DNA of 64,000 nt, from NCBI GenBank assembly GCA_963821495.1, contig CAWGEA010000004.1, positions 152,230-216,229 of the forward strand, written 5' to 3'. The position numbers and the translations under genes are program-made. Positions 34,046 to 42,576 of this stretch are shown here, piece after piece (the stretch's first letter is position 1; every line of letters begins with the position of its first letter). The stretch is from AC-32 sp963821495 (GTDB lineage: Bacteria > Actinomycetota > Thermoleophilia > Gaiellales > Gaiellaceae). Under the pieces are notes generated by a model that was given only the letters and a program-made list of their open reading frames with translations, was not told where the DNA came from and searched no databases.

Positions 34046-34726
34046 TCACGCGTCGTACTCGTCACGCCGCCGGACCCAGAACTGCCGGAAGCCCGTCGCG
34101 GGCTCGTCGCGGCCCCTCGGCACGAGGTCGAGGAAGTTGTAGGCGGCGTTCAGGAGGTCGATCCCGCGCGCGTAGGCCGAGTACGTGTGGAACACGCCCC
34201 GTTCGTCCTGCGCGAAGACGCTGACCCCCTCGCGCTCCCCCTCGCCCGTGTGCTGGGTGTAGTTGTACTCGCCGCCGCCGGGCGGGAACGAGACGCCGAA
34301 GTCGTAGTTGAACTCGCTCCCGTGTGACGAGTACCACGGGAAGCTCCAGCCCATTCGCTCGCGGTAGGCGAGCAGCTGCTCGAGCGGCGCACGCGAGACC
34401 GCGACGAAGCTGACGTCGCGAGCCTTCAGGTGGACGACGTTGCGGTCGAAGCTGTCCGCCCAGAAGGAGCAAGAGCGGCAGCCCGCCTCGTCGTCCGGGC
34501 CGAACATGAAGTGGTACATGGCCAGCTGGCCGCACCCGTCGAAGAGGTCGGCGAGCGTGCGGCGGCCCTCGGGCCCCTCGAAGGCGTACTCCTTCCCGAC
34601 CAGCTCCCAGGGCAGCTCGCGGCGCTTGCAGCCGAGCTCGTCGCGCAGGCGCGTGAACTGCTTCTCCTCGGCGAGCAGCGTCTCGCGCGCGGCGACCCAC
34701 TCGTCGTGCGGGACTACCTCAGGCAT
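34046..34726 (-). CDS. DUF899 family thioredoxin-like protein
   Basis: 226 residues. WELVGKEYAFEGPEGRRTLA, then YHFMFGPDDEAGCRSCSFWA and VSFVAVSRAPLEQLLAYRER are the DUF899 signature, a thioredoxin-fold family with a CxxC pair (C-R-S-C). A dithiol-disulphide role is probable. Its ATG overlaps the AHSA1 stop by eight bases, so it is the last gene of the ArsR-AHSA1-DUF899 operon. Confidence 0.9.
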   Translation of the reverse strand: MPEVVPHDEWVAARETLLAEEKQFTRLRDELGCKRRELPWELVGKEYAFEGPEGRRTLADLFDGCGQLAMYHFMFGPDDEAGCRSCSFWADSFDRNVVHLKARDVSFVAVSRAPLEQLLAYRERMGWSFPWYSSHGSEFNYDFGVSFPPGGGEYNYTQHTGEGEREGVSVFAQDERGVFHTYSAYARGIDLLNAAYNFLDLVPRGRDEPATGFRQFWVRRRDEYDA

Positions 34727-35123
34727 GAGCGATCCTCCTCTCCAGCGCTTCCACCCTGCCGGTCCAGCCCGCCTCGAGCAGGCGGCCCGGCCCGTCGGCG
34801 ATCTCGCCCTCGTGCGTGAGCCTCAGGCGGGTGCCGTCGTCGTGCGGCGAGAGCTCGAACGTCACCGTCGTCGGCGGGGCGTGCTCGTCCACCGACCACG
34901 CCCACACCATCCGCCGCGGCGGCTCGAGCTCCGCCACCTCGGCGCGGACCCACCCGTCGGGCGACAGGTGCTGCGTCCTCATGCGGAAGCGCGTCCCGAC
35001 GACCGGCTCGAACTCGGCCGTCTGCATCAGCCACTCCGAGATCGCCTCGCGGTCGGTCAGCGCCGCCCAGACGGCCTCCACCGGGTGCGGCAGGACCTCC
35101 TCGACGACGACGTCGAGGTTCAC
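34719..35123 (-). CDS. SRPBCC/AHSA1-type protein
   Basis: 134 residues. A single SRPBCC (Bet v 1-like) domain of the AHSA1/CalC type: EEVLPHPVEAVWAALTDREA, RMVWAWSVDEHAPPTTVTFE and LRLTHEGEI. The family has a hydrophobic ligand cavity; the ligand is unknown. The GTG start overlaps the ArsR stop. The ArsR-AHSA1 pair is a common toxin- or stress-response arrangement in actinobacteria. Confidence 0.88.
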   Translation of the reverse strand: MNLDVVVEEVLPHPVEAVWAALTDREAISEWLMQTAEFEPVVGTRFRMRTQHLSPDGWVRAEVAELEPPRRMVWAWSVDEHAPPTTVTFELSPHDDGTRLRLTHEGEIADGPGRLLEAGWTGRVEALERRIAHA

Positions 35124-35440
35124 TGCGCGTCCAGGCGCCGTCGCAGGCGCGCGACCCGCTCTTGCCAGAACCGCTCGTACTCGGCCGTCCAGTCGTGCAC
35201 GACCCGCAGCGGCGCGGGCTCGAGGCTGTAGATCCGCTGCCGGCCCGCCGCGCGGCGGCCGACCGCCTCGGCGTCGAGCAGGACCTGCAGGTGCTGCGAG
35301 GCGAGCGAGTACGAGAGCCCCGCGCGCTCGGCCAGGGCGCCGACAGGCTGTTCTCCCTCGCGCAGGATGTCGAGCAGCGCGCGACGGTTCCCGTCGGAGA
35401 TCGCGTGAAAGGCATCGGAGCTCGCAGCCGTCCGAGGCAC
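35120..35440 (-). CDS. ArsR-family transcriptional regulator
   Basis: 106 residues if leaderless from GTG 35440; a TTG at 35458 would give 112. Winged helix: AISDGNRRALLDILREGEQP, AERAGLSYSLASQHLQVL and AGRQRIYSLE. No metal-binding cysteines are seen, so it belongs to the non-metal ArsR group that controls AHSA1 genes. GTG 35440 is preferred because a promoter -10 lies at 35448-35453, placing the transcription start on or next to that codon. Confidence 0.85.
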   Translation of the reverse strand: MPRTAASSDAFHAISDGNRRALLDILREGEQPVGALAERAGLSYSLASQHLQVLLDAEAVGRRAAGRQRIYSLEPAPLRVVHDWTAEYERFWQERVARLRRRLDAQ

Positions 35441-35447
35441 GGCTCGG

Positions 35448-35477
35448 ATCTTATTCAAGCGAATACTAAAATGTCAA
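35448..35477 (-). promoter_or_regulatory. promoter with embedded operator for the ArsR operon
   Basis: On the minus strand TTGACA (35477-35472), an 18-bp spacer and TAAGAT (35453-35448) form a good sigma-70-type promoter. The palindrome TATTC-GCTT-GAATA (35465-35452) fills the spacer and touches the -10, as expected for an autorepressed ArsR operon. Confidence 0.6.
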
Positions 35478-35602
35478 ATGACGCCGACCTTACGACATCC
35501 GGCGAAGGACGGATCTCGTTCCTCCCGTTAAGCGTTCGTTGAGCGCGCAAACTCCCGGGCACGCGCCGCCGTACCTCCTCGCACATGGCTAAGGAGGCCA
35601 AC

Positions 35603-36121
35603 ATGACAAGGATCGGAACACTCCGCGGCTGGCTACTCGTCGCGATCGCTGTCGCCGCCGGGCTGACGGCCACGCTGCTGCTCACGCGATCGGGCAACGC
35701 CAGCGGAGCGAAGACTCGCGCCGTCGTCAAGGTGGCGCAGAACGCGTCGCTCGGGAAGCGGATCCTGGTGACCCGCAGCGGGATGACGCTCTACTCGCTC
35801 AGCGCCGAACGGCGCGGGCGCTTCATCTGCACGACGGGGTTCTGCCTGTCGCTGTGGAAGCCGCTCGTCGTCCCGGCCGGCGTGAAGCCGACCGGCGTGA
35901 GCGGCCTGGCGACGGTCAAGCGGCCGGACGGGCGGCGGCAGGTCGCGTTCCGCGGCGCGCCCCTCTACCGGTTCGCGCAGGACATGAAAGCCGGAGACGT
36001 GAAGGGCAACGGGTTCCGCGACGTCGGCGTCTGGCGGCCCGTGGCCGCCCGGGGATCTGCCACCCCGGCACCGGCGCCAGCACCGGCGCAGGCACCGAAC
36101 TCGAGCAGCTACGGCTACTAG
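35603..36121 (+). CDS. secreted repeat (COG4315-type) protein
   Basis: 172 residues from ATG 35603, chosen because AAGGAGG precedes it; an ATG at 35585 lies before that Shine-Dalgarno. A membrane/signal helix (WLLVAIAVAAGLTATLLL) is followed by two copies of the lipoprotein-repeat motif: ILVTRSGMTLYSLSAERRGR with ICTTGFCLSLWKPLV, and VAFRGAPLYRFAQDMKAGDV. It ends in a Pro/Ala linker and SSSYGY. The family is extracytoplasmic; its role is unclear. Confidence 0.85.
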   Translation: MTRIGTLRGWLLVAIAVAAGLTATLLLTRSGNASGAKTRAVVKVAQNASLGKRILVTRSGMTLYSLSAERRGRFICTTGFCLSLWKPLVVPAGVKPTGVSGLATVKRPDGRRQVAFRGAPLYRFAQDMKAGDVKGNGFRDVGVWRPVAARGSATPAPAPAPAQAPNSSSYGY

Positions 36122-36126
36122 GCACT

Positions 36127-36164
36127 GCGAGCGCCGCGGCGGGAACGCACGCCGCGGCGCTCGC
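36127..36164. terminator. bidirectional terminator
   Basis: A perfect 15-bp stem, GCGAGCGCCGCGGCG / CGCCGCGGCGCTCGC, with an 8-base loop separates the convergent secreted-repeat and metallo-beta-lactamase genes. Confidence 0.8.
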
Positions 36165-36166
36165 CA

Positions 36167-36958
36167 CTAGGGCTCGAGCTCGACCTCGGTGCCCAGGGGC
36201 AGCCAGCGCAGCCCCCGGCGCACTTCCTCTGGAGCGGAGGCGAACTCGCGCTCGACCGCCTCGCGGCCCTGCCTGAAGTGCTTCCAGCCCTCGTAGTGGA
36301 CGGGGATGACGGTTCTCGGCTTGACCAGCCGGCACAGCTCGACCGCGTCGCTTGCGGTCAGCGTGTAGCGGACCGGGCCGGTGACCGGGAACTGCACGCC
36401 GCCGAGGTGCAGGAGCGCGGTGTCGACGTCCAGCCGGTCGGCGACCTCGCGGACGCCGTCGTAGAGGACCGTGTCGCCGGAGATCCAGAGCACGCCGTGC
36501 TCCTGACCGTCCCAGCGAAGCGCGAAGCCGACCACCTCGCCCGCGAGCGGGCGGCTCAACGGCGGCCCGTGGCGACACGGCGTCGCGGTGATCTCGATCG
36601 CGGGCCGCCCCGAGGCCTCGAGAGCCGTCGTGGCCCACGGCTCGAGGCCTCGTGAGCCGGCGCCGAGGCGCCTCGAGCCGGAGACGGTCGTGACCACGGC
36701 GCCTGCCGACGGGAGCAGCGCGCGCCCGGCGCGGTCGAGGTTGTCGTCGTGGTGTTCGTGCGTGAGCAGGACGGCGTCGATCAGCCCGAGCTCCGCAGCC
36801 GCAACGGCCGGGCCCGCGAGCTTCACGGAGCTCGTGCCCCAGCCGAAGTCGTACTTCTCGCCGGGCGGATCGAAGGTGGGATCCGTCAGCAGCCGCCAGC
36901 CGGCGACCTGGATGAGAACCGTCGGCCCACCGATGTGCGTGAGCCGCACACCTCTCAC
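36167..36958 (-). CDS. metallo-beta-lactamase-fold hydrolase (UlaG-like)
   Basis: 263 residues from GTG 36958, which overlaps the stop of the upstream hydrolase (GTGA). LTHIGGPTVLIQVAGWRLLT with DPTF opens the fold; LLTHEHHDDNLD is the metal-binding HxHxDx motif and ISGDTVLYDGV plus PVHYEGWKHF give the further ligands. The family includes phosphodiesterases and lactonases such as UlaG. Substrate unknown; coupling to a hydrolase suggests a catabolic pair. Confidence 0.87.
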   Translation of the reverse strand: MRGVRLTHIGGPTVLIQVAGWRLLTDPTFDPPGEKYDFGWGTSSVKLAGPAVAAAELGLIDAVLLTHEHHDDNLDRAGRALLPSAGAVVTTVSGSRRLGAGSRGLEPWATTALEASGRPAIEITATPCRHGPPLSRPLAGEVVGFALRWDGQEHGVLWISGDTVLYDGVREVADRLDVDTALLHLGGVQFPVTGPVRYTLTASDAVELCRLVKPRTVIPVHYEGWKHFRQGREAVEREFASAPEEVRRGLRWLPLGTEVELEP

Positions 36959-37785
36959 GCGGGGCTTGCGGCGGGGCGCTCGCCGTGCTCGACGGTCCAC
37001 GAGAGCGCGTAGTCCGCGACCTCCTCCCAGCCGTCCTGGCCCGGGAAGTGACAGCGGCCCGGATACTCCTTGTGCTCGGTGACAGCGGGAGCCTGGCTCT
37101 GCTTCTTCCAGTTCGACCGGTTCACCGACGGCGGGCAGATGCGGTCCTCCTCGCCGGTGAGCAGGAGCAGCGGCGGCCGTGCCGGGTTCTTGTAGTCCAC
37201 CTTCGTCACGGCCTTCGGGTTGAAGTTGGCGTAGCCGGCCTGGAAGAACGGGCGTGCCGAGCCCGGGATGTAGTAGCGCTCGTAGACCGCGTCCGACGCT
37301 TCGCGGCTGAGCGAGTTGGTGAAGCACCAGTGGAACTGGTCGTGGTCGAGCGGAGCGTCCTTGTTCTTGCCGGCGGGGTTCTTCAGTGCAGGCCACGCGG
37401 CTCTGAGCGTGGAGAGCGGCAGCCTGAGGACGCCCTTCGGCGCCCCGGTCCCAAGCGCGACGCCCGCTATGCCGAGGCCGCGGTCGAGCAGGAGCTGCGC
37501 GAAGAGGCCGCCGAACGAGTGGCCGATGATGATCGCCGGCCGCTCGAGGCCTCGGATGATCCCGTCGTAGTGGTCGATCGCGTCCGGAATCGAGAGCCCG
37601 TGAAGCGGTGAGGGATCGCGGCGCAGCTCCTCGGGCGCCTTGTCGAGTCCCGGCCACGCGGGTGCAAGCACCTCGTGACCGCGTTCGCGGTAGCGGGCGG
37701 CCCAGTGCTCCCAGCTGAGCGGCGTCATCCACATTCCGTGGATCAGGACGATCGTGTGGGCATCGGTCGAAGGTGCGGCGGCCAT
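36955..37785 (-). CDS. alpha/beta hydrolase
   Basis: 276 residues. IVLIHGMWMTPLSWEHW is the oxyanion strand, IIIGHSFGGLFAQLLLDRG holds the nucleophile (GHSFGG), LLLTGEEDRICPP the acid, and KEYPGRCHFPGQDGW the His. Members include esterases, haloalkane-type hydrolases and C-C hydrolases. No cap-domain clue is visible. It is first of a two-gene unit with the metallo-beta-lactamase. Confidence 0.9.
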   Translation of the reverse strand: MAAAPSTDAHTIVLIHGMWMTPLSWEHWAARYRERGHEVLAPAWPGLDKAPEELRRDPSPLHGLSIPDAIDHYDGIIRGLERPAIIIGHSFGGLFAQLLLDRGLGIAGVALGTGAPKGVLRLPLSTLRAAWPALKNPAGKNKDAPLDHDQFHWCFTNSLSREASDAVYERYYIPGSARPFFQAGYANFNPKAVTKVDYKNPARPPLLLLTGEEDRICPPSVNRSNWKKQSQAPAVTEHKEYPGRCHFPGQDGWEEVADYALSWTVEHGERPAASPA

Positions 37786-37859
37786 GCGTGCCCTCCCGGT
37801 CGGCGTTCTGAACCCCGCGGCACCCTAGCGGCCCGCATGCGCAAGGCCGAGCTACGAGT

Positions 37860-38222
37860 CTAGGAACCGGCGTCGTCGCGCAACGGGTCGTGACCCCAGT
37901 TGAGCAGCGAGTAGCGCCAGCGCATGCTCGTGACGTCGCCGCGCGGACGCTGCGCGAGGTGGCGATGAACGTAGCCGACGACCTTGCGCATGTGCCGGTA
38001 GTCGTCGGCACTCAGGTCGTCGAGCTGCGTGCGCAGCAGGCGCACGATTCGCCGGCCCGAGGCGTGGCCGACCGACTCGCCGCGGCCCTTGGGCTTGAAG
38101 CCGACCGCTTTCGACTCGTCCGTCTCGAGCCACGCCTCCAGCTCGTCGGGCTCGAGGTTGACGGCCTCCTGGAACTGGAGCGCGATCCGCTGCCGGTCCT
38201 CGTCCCGCAGCGGCCGGGTCAT
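37860..38222 (-). CDS. DUF3140 domain protein
   Basis: 120 residues covering the whole domain: VNLEPDELEAWLETDESKAV, GESVGHASGRRIVRLL, DYRHMRKVVGYVHRHLAQRP and WRYSLLNWGHDP. These blocks are strongly conserved across actinobacteria and some plant-associated bacteria. Function unknown. The ATG overlaps the ankyrin gene stop by four bases. Confidence 0.9.
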   Translation of the reverse strand: MTRPLRDEDRQRIALQFQEAVNLEPDELEAWLETDESKAVGFKPKGRGESVGHASGRRIVRLLRTQLDDLSADDYRHMRKVVGYVHRHLAQRPRGDVTSMRWRYSLLNWGHDPLRDDAGS

Positions 38223-38725
38223 CCGGCGAGGTCGTCGGGCCGGCGGCCGTCGTCGGTCGCGAGGCTAGGGTCGGCGCCGCGCTCGAGCAGGAGCTCGGCA
38301 AACGTGTCGTCGCCGTTCTGGCGCGCGGTGTGCAGCGCGGTGAAGCCACCCTCGCCGCGGCCGTTCACGTCGGCGCCCGAGTCGAGCAGCAGCCGCGCGA
38401 GCGGCACCGAGCGCATGAAGGCGGCCGTGCCGAGCGGCGGCACCTTCGCGGCCTCGCTGGTCGAGAGCGCGTTGGGGTCGGCGCCGCGCTCGAGCAGCAC
38501 CCTCGCTGCCTCCTCCTGCCCCCCGAAGATCGCCAGGTGGAGCGCGGTGAAGCCGTCGTCGGAGAACGCGCTCGCCTGCGACGCGTCCTCGTCGAGAATG
38601 CTCTGCAGCCGCTCGAGCCGCCCGAAGGCCGCGGCCTCGAAGACCGACAGCTCGCCATCGGGGCGTAGCAGCTCCCGCGCCTTCTGCTCCTTCCCCTCGT
38701 AGAGCGCCTGCAGTGCCTCGCTCAT
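38219..38725 (-). CDS. ankyrin-repeat protein
   Basis: 168 residues with four or five ankyrin repeats: FEAAAFGRLERLQSILDED, GFTALHLAIFGGQEEAARVL followed by LERGADPNA, GTAAFMRSVPLARLLLDSG and GFTALHTARQNGDDTFAELL. It is a protein-protein interaction module, cytosolic. It is coupled to DUF3140 and divergent from a MarR regulator, which probably controls it. Confidence 0.9.
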   Translation of the reverse strand: MSEALQALYEGKEQKARELLRPDGELSVFEAAAFGRLERLQSILDEDASQASAFSDDGFTALHLAIFGGQEEAARVLLERGADPNALSTSEAAKVPPLGTAAFMRSVPLARLLLDSGADVNGRGEGGFTALHTARQNGDDTFAELLLERGADPSLATDDGRRPDDLAG

Positions 38726-38749
38726 CTTTCGCTCCCTCGTCTGATTGAT

Positions 38750-38764
38750 TAGGTAGCCTACCTA
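38750..38764. promoter_or_regulatory. palindromic operator for the MarR regulator
   Basis: TAGGTAG-C-CTACCTA, a perfect 15-bp palindrome, lies between the ankyrin gene start (38725, minus) and the MarR start (38770, plus). Position and symmetry suit MarR autoregulation and divergent control. Confidence 0.6.
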
Positions 38765-38769
38765 TCGAA

Positions 38770-39198
38770 ATGGAGCAAGGCAAGAGAGAGGTGGCCGACC
38801 GGCTGCACTCAGCGGCCCTCCACCTCCTCCGCCGCGCGGCCGAGGAGGACCGGGCGGGCGGGCTCAGCCGAGCGCGTCTCTCCGCCCTCTCGGTCGTCGT
38901 CTTCCACGGGCCGTTCACGCTCGGGGAGCTCGCGGCCGCCGAGGGCGTCCGCTCCGCGACGATGACGGGCATCGTCAACGGCCTCGAGCGCGACGGACTC
39001 GTGCGCCGGCGGCCACACGGGCGCGACCGCCGCGCCGTCAGCGTCGAGGTCACCGCAGCCGGGCGGAGGCTGCTCGAGCGGGCGCGGACGCGACGGATCG
39101 AGCACGTTGCGTCGAGGCTCGACGACGTCTCGGGGCCCGAGCTCGAGCTGCTTGCGCGCGCGGCCGAGCTGATCGATCAGCGCTTCTCGCCGCACTAG
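38770..39198 (+). CDS. MarR-family transcriptional regulator
   Basis: 142 residues. Winged helix with AEGVRSATMTGIVNGLERDG recognition helix and GLVRRRPHGRDRRAVSVEVT wing, flanked by dimerisation helices. MarR members usually repress a divergent operon and release DNA on binding a small phenolic ligand. The perfect palindrome five bases upstream is the expected site. Confidence 0.9.
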   Translation: MEQGKREVADRLHSAALHLLRRAAEEDRAGGLSRARLSALSVVVFHGPFTLGELAAAEGVRSATMTGIVNGLERDGLVRRRPHGRDRRAVSVEVTAAGRRLLERARTRRIEHVASRLDDVSGPELELLARAAELIDQRFSPH

Positions 39199-42100
39199 GC
39201 GCCGAGCTCGGCGAGCGCAGCCTGCGCCCGCTCGACGGCCAGCATGTTCCCCTTCGCCTCCGCGACTGCCACCGTCCGCTGGAGCGCCTCCCGAGAGTCT
39301 TCCACGCGCCCGGCGAGCCGCGCGACCTCCGCACGCGCGAAGCCGAGGTCGAGGTGTAGGACGATGTAGTCCGTCGCGTCGATCAGGGCCGCTGCCTCGG
39401 CGAGCTGCGCGTCCGCTCCCTCGCTGTCGCCGCGCCGCGCCAGCACCTGCCCGCGCACGAACCGGGCGCGTGCGTGCGGCTCGAAGTCGTCGGCGGCCGC
39501 GATCCCCTTCGCCTCCTCCGCGAGCTCCAGGGCCTCGTCGTCGCGGCCGAGGTAGAGCGCGGCATGGGCCAGCGCCCCGACGACGGTCGCGAGGTAGCCG
39601 GTCTCCGCGCTCGCCGAGAGCACCTCGCGGCCCGCGGCCAACAGGTCGTACGCGCGTCCCGGGTTACCGGCCATGAGCTCCATCTCCCCCTCGACCATCG
39701 AGGTCCCGGACCACCACATACGATCTCCGAGCTCGAAGAGCAACCCGCGGCCGGCGGCGAGGTCGCGCCGGCCATCGTCGAGATTGCCGAGGTACGCCTT
39801 GGACGCACCCCTCATCAGGAGCGCCGCCGCTTCCAGCCGCTTCGACGAGGTGGAGCCGAGCACCTCGTCGCAGAGACGCACCGACTCCTCGGCCGGCGTG
39901 GTGCCCCACCACGCGCCCCACAGCGACCAGATGGCGATGTCGTTCACCTGGCGCCGGCTGACACCTTCGGCGCGCTCGAGCGCCTGCTCCCAGTACTTCT
40001 GCCCCTCCTCGCTGTTGCCGAGCCAGGCCATGAAGTTCCCGAGCAGCCGCAGCGCCCAGATCGCGCCCTCCTCGTCGCCGAGGCGCTCGAGCTCGGCCAG
40101 CGCCTCGCGAGCAGTCGCGACCGAATCGGCCATGGTCGAGCTCGGGTCGGTCTGGATCGCGTGCTCGATGCGCGAGAGCTCGACCAGCGGCAGCAGGCGC
40201 TCGTCCCCGGCCGTTCGCGCGGCCCTCTCCGCCTCTTGTCGGAGCTCCGCGGCCTCGTCGAACTCGCCCTGCTCGGCCAGCGCGACGGCGAGGTCGAGCT
40301 GTACCCGTGGACGGTCCTCATGGCCGAGCGGAAGCAGGTCGACCGTGCGCCGGAGGAGCGCCGAGGCCGCGGGCAGGTCGCCGCGTTCGAGCGCACGCTC
40401 CGCACTCGCGCGGAGCTTCGCACCCGCGCGGCCGGCGATGGCGCTTGCGGCGTCGTCGAGCGGGCCGAGCTCGGCGCGGTAGCGGTAGGCCTGCTCGAGG
40501 TGGTAGCCGACGATCTCGTCGAGCTCTACCAGGTCGGCGCCATGCTCCTCCAGCCAGGTCGCGAAGCGGTCGTGCAGCTCGGCACGCGTGGCCTTCGGCA
40601 GCGCCTCGTAGGCGGTGTCGCGGATCAAGAGGTGGCGGAAGCGATACGCGTCGTCGTTCGGGAGCAGCGCCGGCTCCGGCCTGACCAGGTCCTTGCGGAC
40701 GAGCGCGACCAGCCGGCCGTCGACCTGCGGCTCGCCGGGAGGAGCGAGCGCTGCAACCGCGCCGCGGTGGAAGACCTGGCCTTCGACCGCGCCGCGCTCG
40801 AGCACCTCGCGGTCGGCCTGGTCGAGCTGGTCGAGCCGGGCCGCGAGGAGCGCCTGGATCGTCGGCGGCACCGAGACCTCGCGCCCGCCTTCCGCCGCGA
40901 CGGCGACCATCTCCTCGACGAAGAGCGGGTTGCCGCCGGCGGCGTCGAGGATCCGCTCGTGCAGCTCGGCAGGAACACCGTCGCCGAGCGCGGCGAGCAG
41001 CGCGGCCGTCTCGTCCGGCGCGAGCGGCTCCAGCAGCACGTTCGTAGCGTTGAGCTTGCCGCCGCCCCACGCCGGTCGCACGTCCAGCAGCTCGGGCCGC
41101 GCCATGCACAGCAACAGGATCGGCGCGTCGCGGCTCAGGTCGGCGACGTGCTCGACGAGGTCGAGGAAGGTCGGCTCGCCCCAGTGCAGATCGTCGAAGA
41201 CGACCACCAGCGGCCGCTCGGCCGCGCGCGACTCGAGCAGCTTGCGAAACGCCCAGGCGATCTCCTCGGGCGAGCCGGCCGCCGCGTCGTCGCCGAGGAC
41301 CGACGCGAGCGGCCCGGTCACGTCTCCCTCGGGGACGAGTTGCTTCACGACCTCGGTCACCGGCCAGTAGCTGATGCCCTCCCCGTACGAGAGACAGCGG
41401 CCGGTGACGACGTCCGCGTCGACGCCTGCGAGGAACTCCTGCGCCAGGCGGGACTTGCCGACCCCCGCGGCGCCGAGGATCGTGAACAGGTGGCAGGAGC
41501 GATCGCTCGTGAGATGGGCGAAGGCGCCCTCGAGCAGCTCGCGCTGGCGCTCGCGGCCGATCATCGGCGCGCCGTGGCGGCGTTCGGGCGCCTCTGCCTG
41601 GACCGACACGAGCCGGTAGGCCGTCAACGGCTCCGCCTTCCCCTTGGCGGAGAGCGACGGCGCCTCCTCGGCGACTACGCCCTCGCGGACGAGGCCGTAC
41701 GTCTCCTCTCCGAGCAGGACCTCGCCGGGCCGCGCCGCCTGCTCGAGCCGCGCCGCGACGTTGACCGCGTCGCCGGTTGCCAGGCGCTCCTCGGTGCCGG
41801 TCACGACCTCGCCGGTGTTCACGCCCATGCGCAGCTCAAGCCGCGTCCCGTAGCCGCGCTCGAGCTCCTCGTTTAGCTCGACGAGCCCCGCGCGCAGCTC
41901 CTCGGCGGCGCGCACGGCCCGGAGCGCGTCGTCCTCGTGCACGGTCGGCACGCCGAAGACGGCCATCACGGCGTCGCCGATGAACTTCTCGACGGTCCCG
42001 CCGTGGCGCTCGACGACCGCCTTCGCGGTCTCGAAGTAGCGCGCCATCACGTGCCGCAGGCTCTCCGGGTCGATCCGCTCGCCGAGCGCGGTCGAGCCGG

Positions 42101-42236
42101 TGACGTCGCAGAAGAGCACCGTCACGACCTTGCGCACCTCCCGCGCAGGCGCGGCCTCCGCCAGCGTCGCGCCGCAGGAGTCGCAGAAGCGCGCGCCTTC
42201 CCGGTTTTCCGCTCCACAGCTGGCGCAGACGAGCAC
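39195..42236 (-). CDS. class III nucleotide cyclase / AAA-type ATPase / TPR regulator (paralogue 2)
   Basis: 1013 residues from GTG 42236, with the same four-part layout as the gene at 5559. Zinc ribbon C4, C7, C18, C21; cyclase domain with Asp44 (LFCDVTGST), Asp88 (EKFIGDAVMAVFG) and Asn159/Arg163 (GDAVNVAARLE); ATPase Walker A GAAGVGKS at 255-262 and Walker B VVVFDDLHW near 355; TPR-like C-terminal half. All catalytic residues for cAMP synthesis appear present. The signal sensed is unknown. It converges on marR with a 4-bp overlap. Confidence 0.88.
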   Translation of the reverse strand: MLVCASCGAENREGARFCDSCGATLAEAAPAREVRKVVTVLFCDVTGSTALGERIDPESLRHVMARYFETAKAVVERHGGTVEKFIGDAVMAVFGVPTVHEDDALRAVRAAEELRAGLVELNEELERGYGTRLELRMGVNTGEVVTGTEERLATGDAVNVAARLEQAARPGEVLLGEETYGLVREGVVAEEAPSLSAKGKAEPLTAYRLVSVQAEAPERRHGAPMIGRERQRELLEGAFAHLTSDRSCHLFTILGAAGVGKSRLAQEFLAGVDADVVTGRCLSYGEGISYWPVTEVVKQLVPEGDVTGPLASVLGDDAAAGSPEEIAWAFRKLLESRAAERPLVVVFDDLHWGEPTFLDLVEHVADLSRDAPILLLCMARPELLDVRPAWGGGKLNATNVLLEPLAPDETAALLAALGDGVPAELHERILDAAGGNPLFVEEMVAVAAEGGREVSVPPTIQALLAARLDQLDQADREVLERGAVEGQVFHRGAVAALAPPGEPQVDGRLVALVRKDLVRPEPALLPNDDAYRFRHLLIRDTAYEALPKATRAELHDRFATWLEEHGADLVELDEIVGYHLEQAYRYRAELGPLDDAASAIAGRAGAKLRASAERALERGDLPAASALLRRTVDLLPLGHEDRPRVQLDLAVALAEQGEFDEAAELRQEAERAARTAGDERLLPLVELSRIEHAIQTDPSSTMADSVATAREALAELERLGDEEGAIWALRLLGNFMAWLGNSEEGQKYWEQALERAEGVSRRQVNDIAIWSLWGAWWGTTPAEESVRLCDEVLGSTSSKRLEAAALLMRGASKAYLGNLDDGRRDLAAGRGLLFELGDRMWWSGTSMVEGEMELMAGNPGRAYDLLAAGREVLSASAETGYLATVVGALAHAALYLGRDDEALELAEEAKGIAAADDFEPHARARFVRGQVLARRGDSEGADAQLAEAAALIDATDYIVLHLDLGFARAEVARLAGRVEDSREALQRTVAVAEAKGNMLAVERAQAALAELGA

Positions 42237-42329
42237 CCGCCGAGTCTAGGACGGTCCGTAGCAACTACCTAGCGTGAACCGCGTCGCCGCGGATGACCCG
42301 CCGCCTGCGCGACGCCGAAGATCCAAGGG

Positions 42330-42569
42330 ATGCTCAGGCAGGACACGAAGGGCTTCACGGTCGCCGACGCCCACGGCGACTCCGTGGGCCTCGTCGAGGC
42401 GCCGCTGTACGGGACCGAGCCCGACGTCCCGGACGCGCTCGCGGTCCGCTCCGGGCGGTTCCTCCACCGCCACTACATCGTGCCTGCCGAGGCGATCCGC
42501 TTCATCGACCGCGACGGCCACGTGATCGAGCTGCGACTCGACCGAGACCGCCTGCAGCGCTTCCTCTGA
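42330..42569 (+). CDS. small PRC-barrel-like hypothetical protein
   Basis: 79 residues from ATG 42330. TKGFTVADAHGDSVGLVEAP, then HYIVPAEAIRFIDRDGHVIE fits a minimal PRC-barrel-like beta fold. The Shine-Dalgarno is weak (CCAAGGG). Function unknown; it stands alone between the cyclase gene and the ABC operon. Confidence 0.6.
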   Translation: MLRQDTKGFTVADAHGDSVGLVEAPLYGTEPDVPDALAVRSGRFLHRHYIVPAEAIRFIDRDGHVIELRLDRDRLQRFL

Positions 42570-42576
42570 CCGGGTG

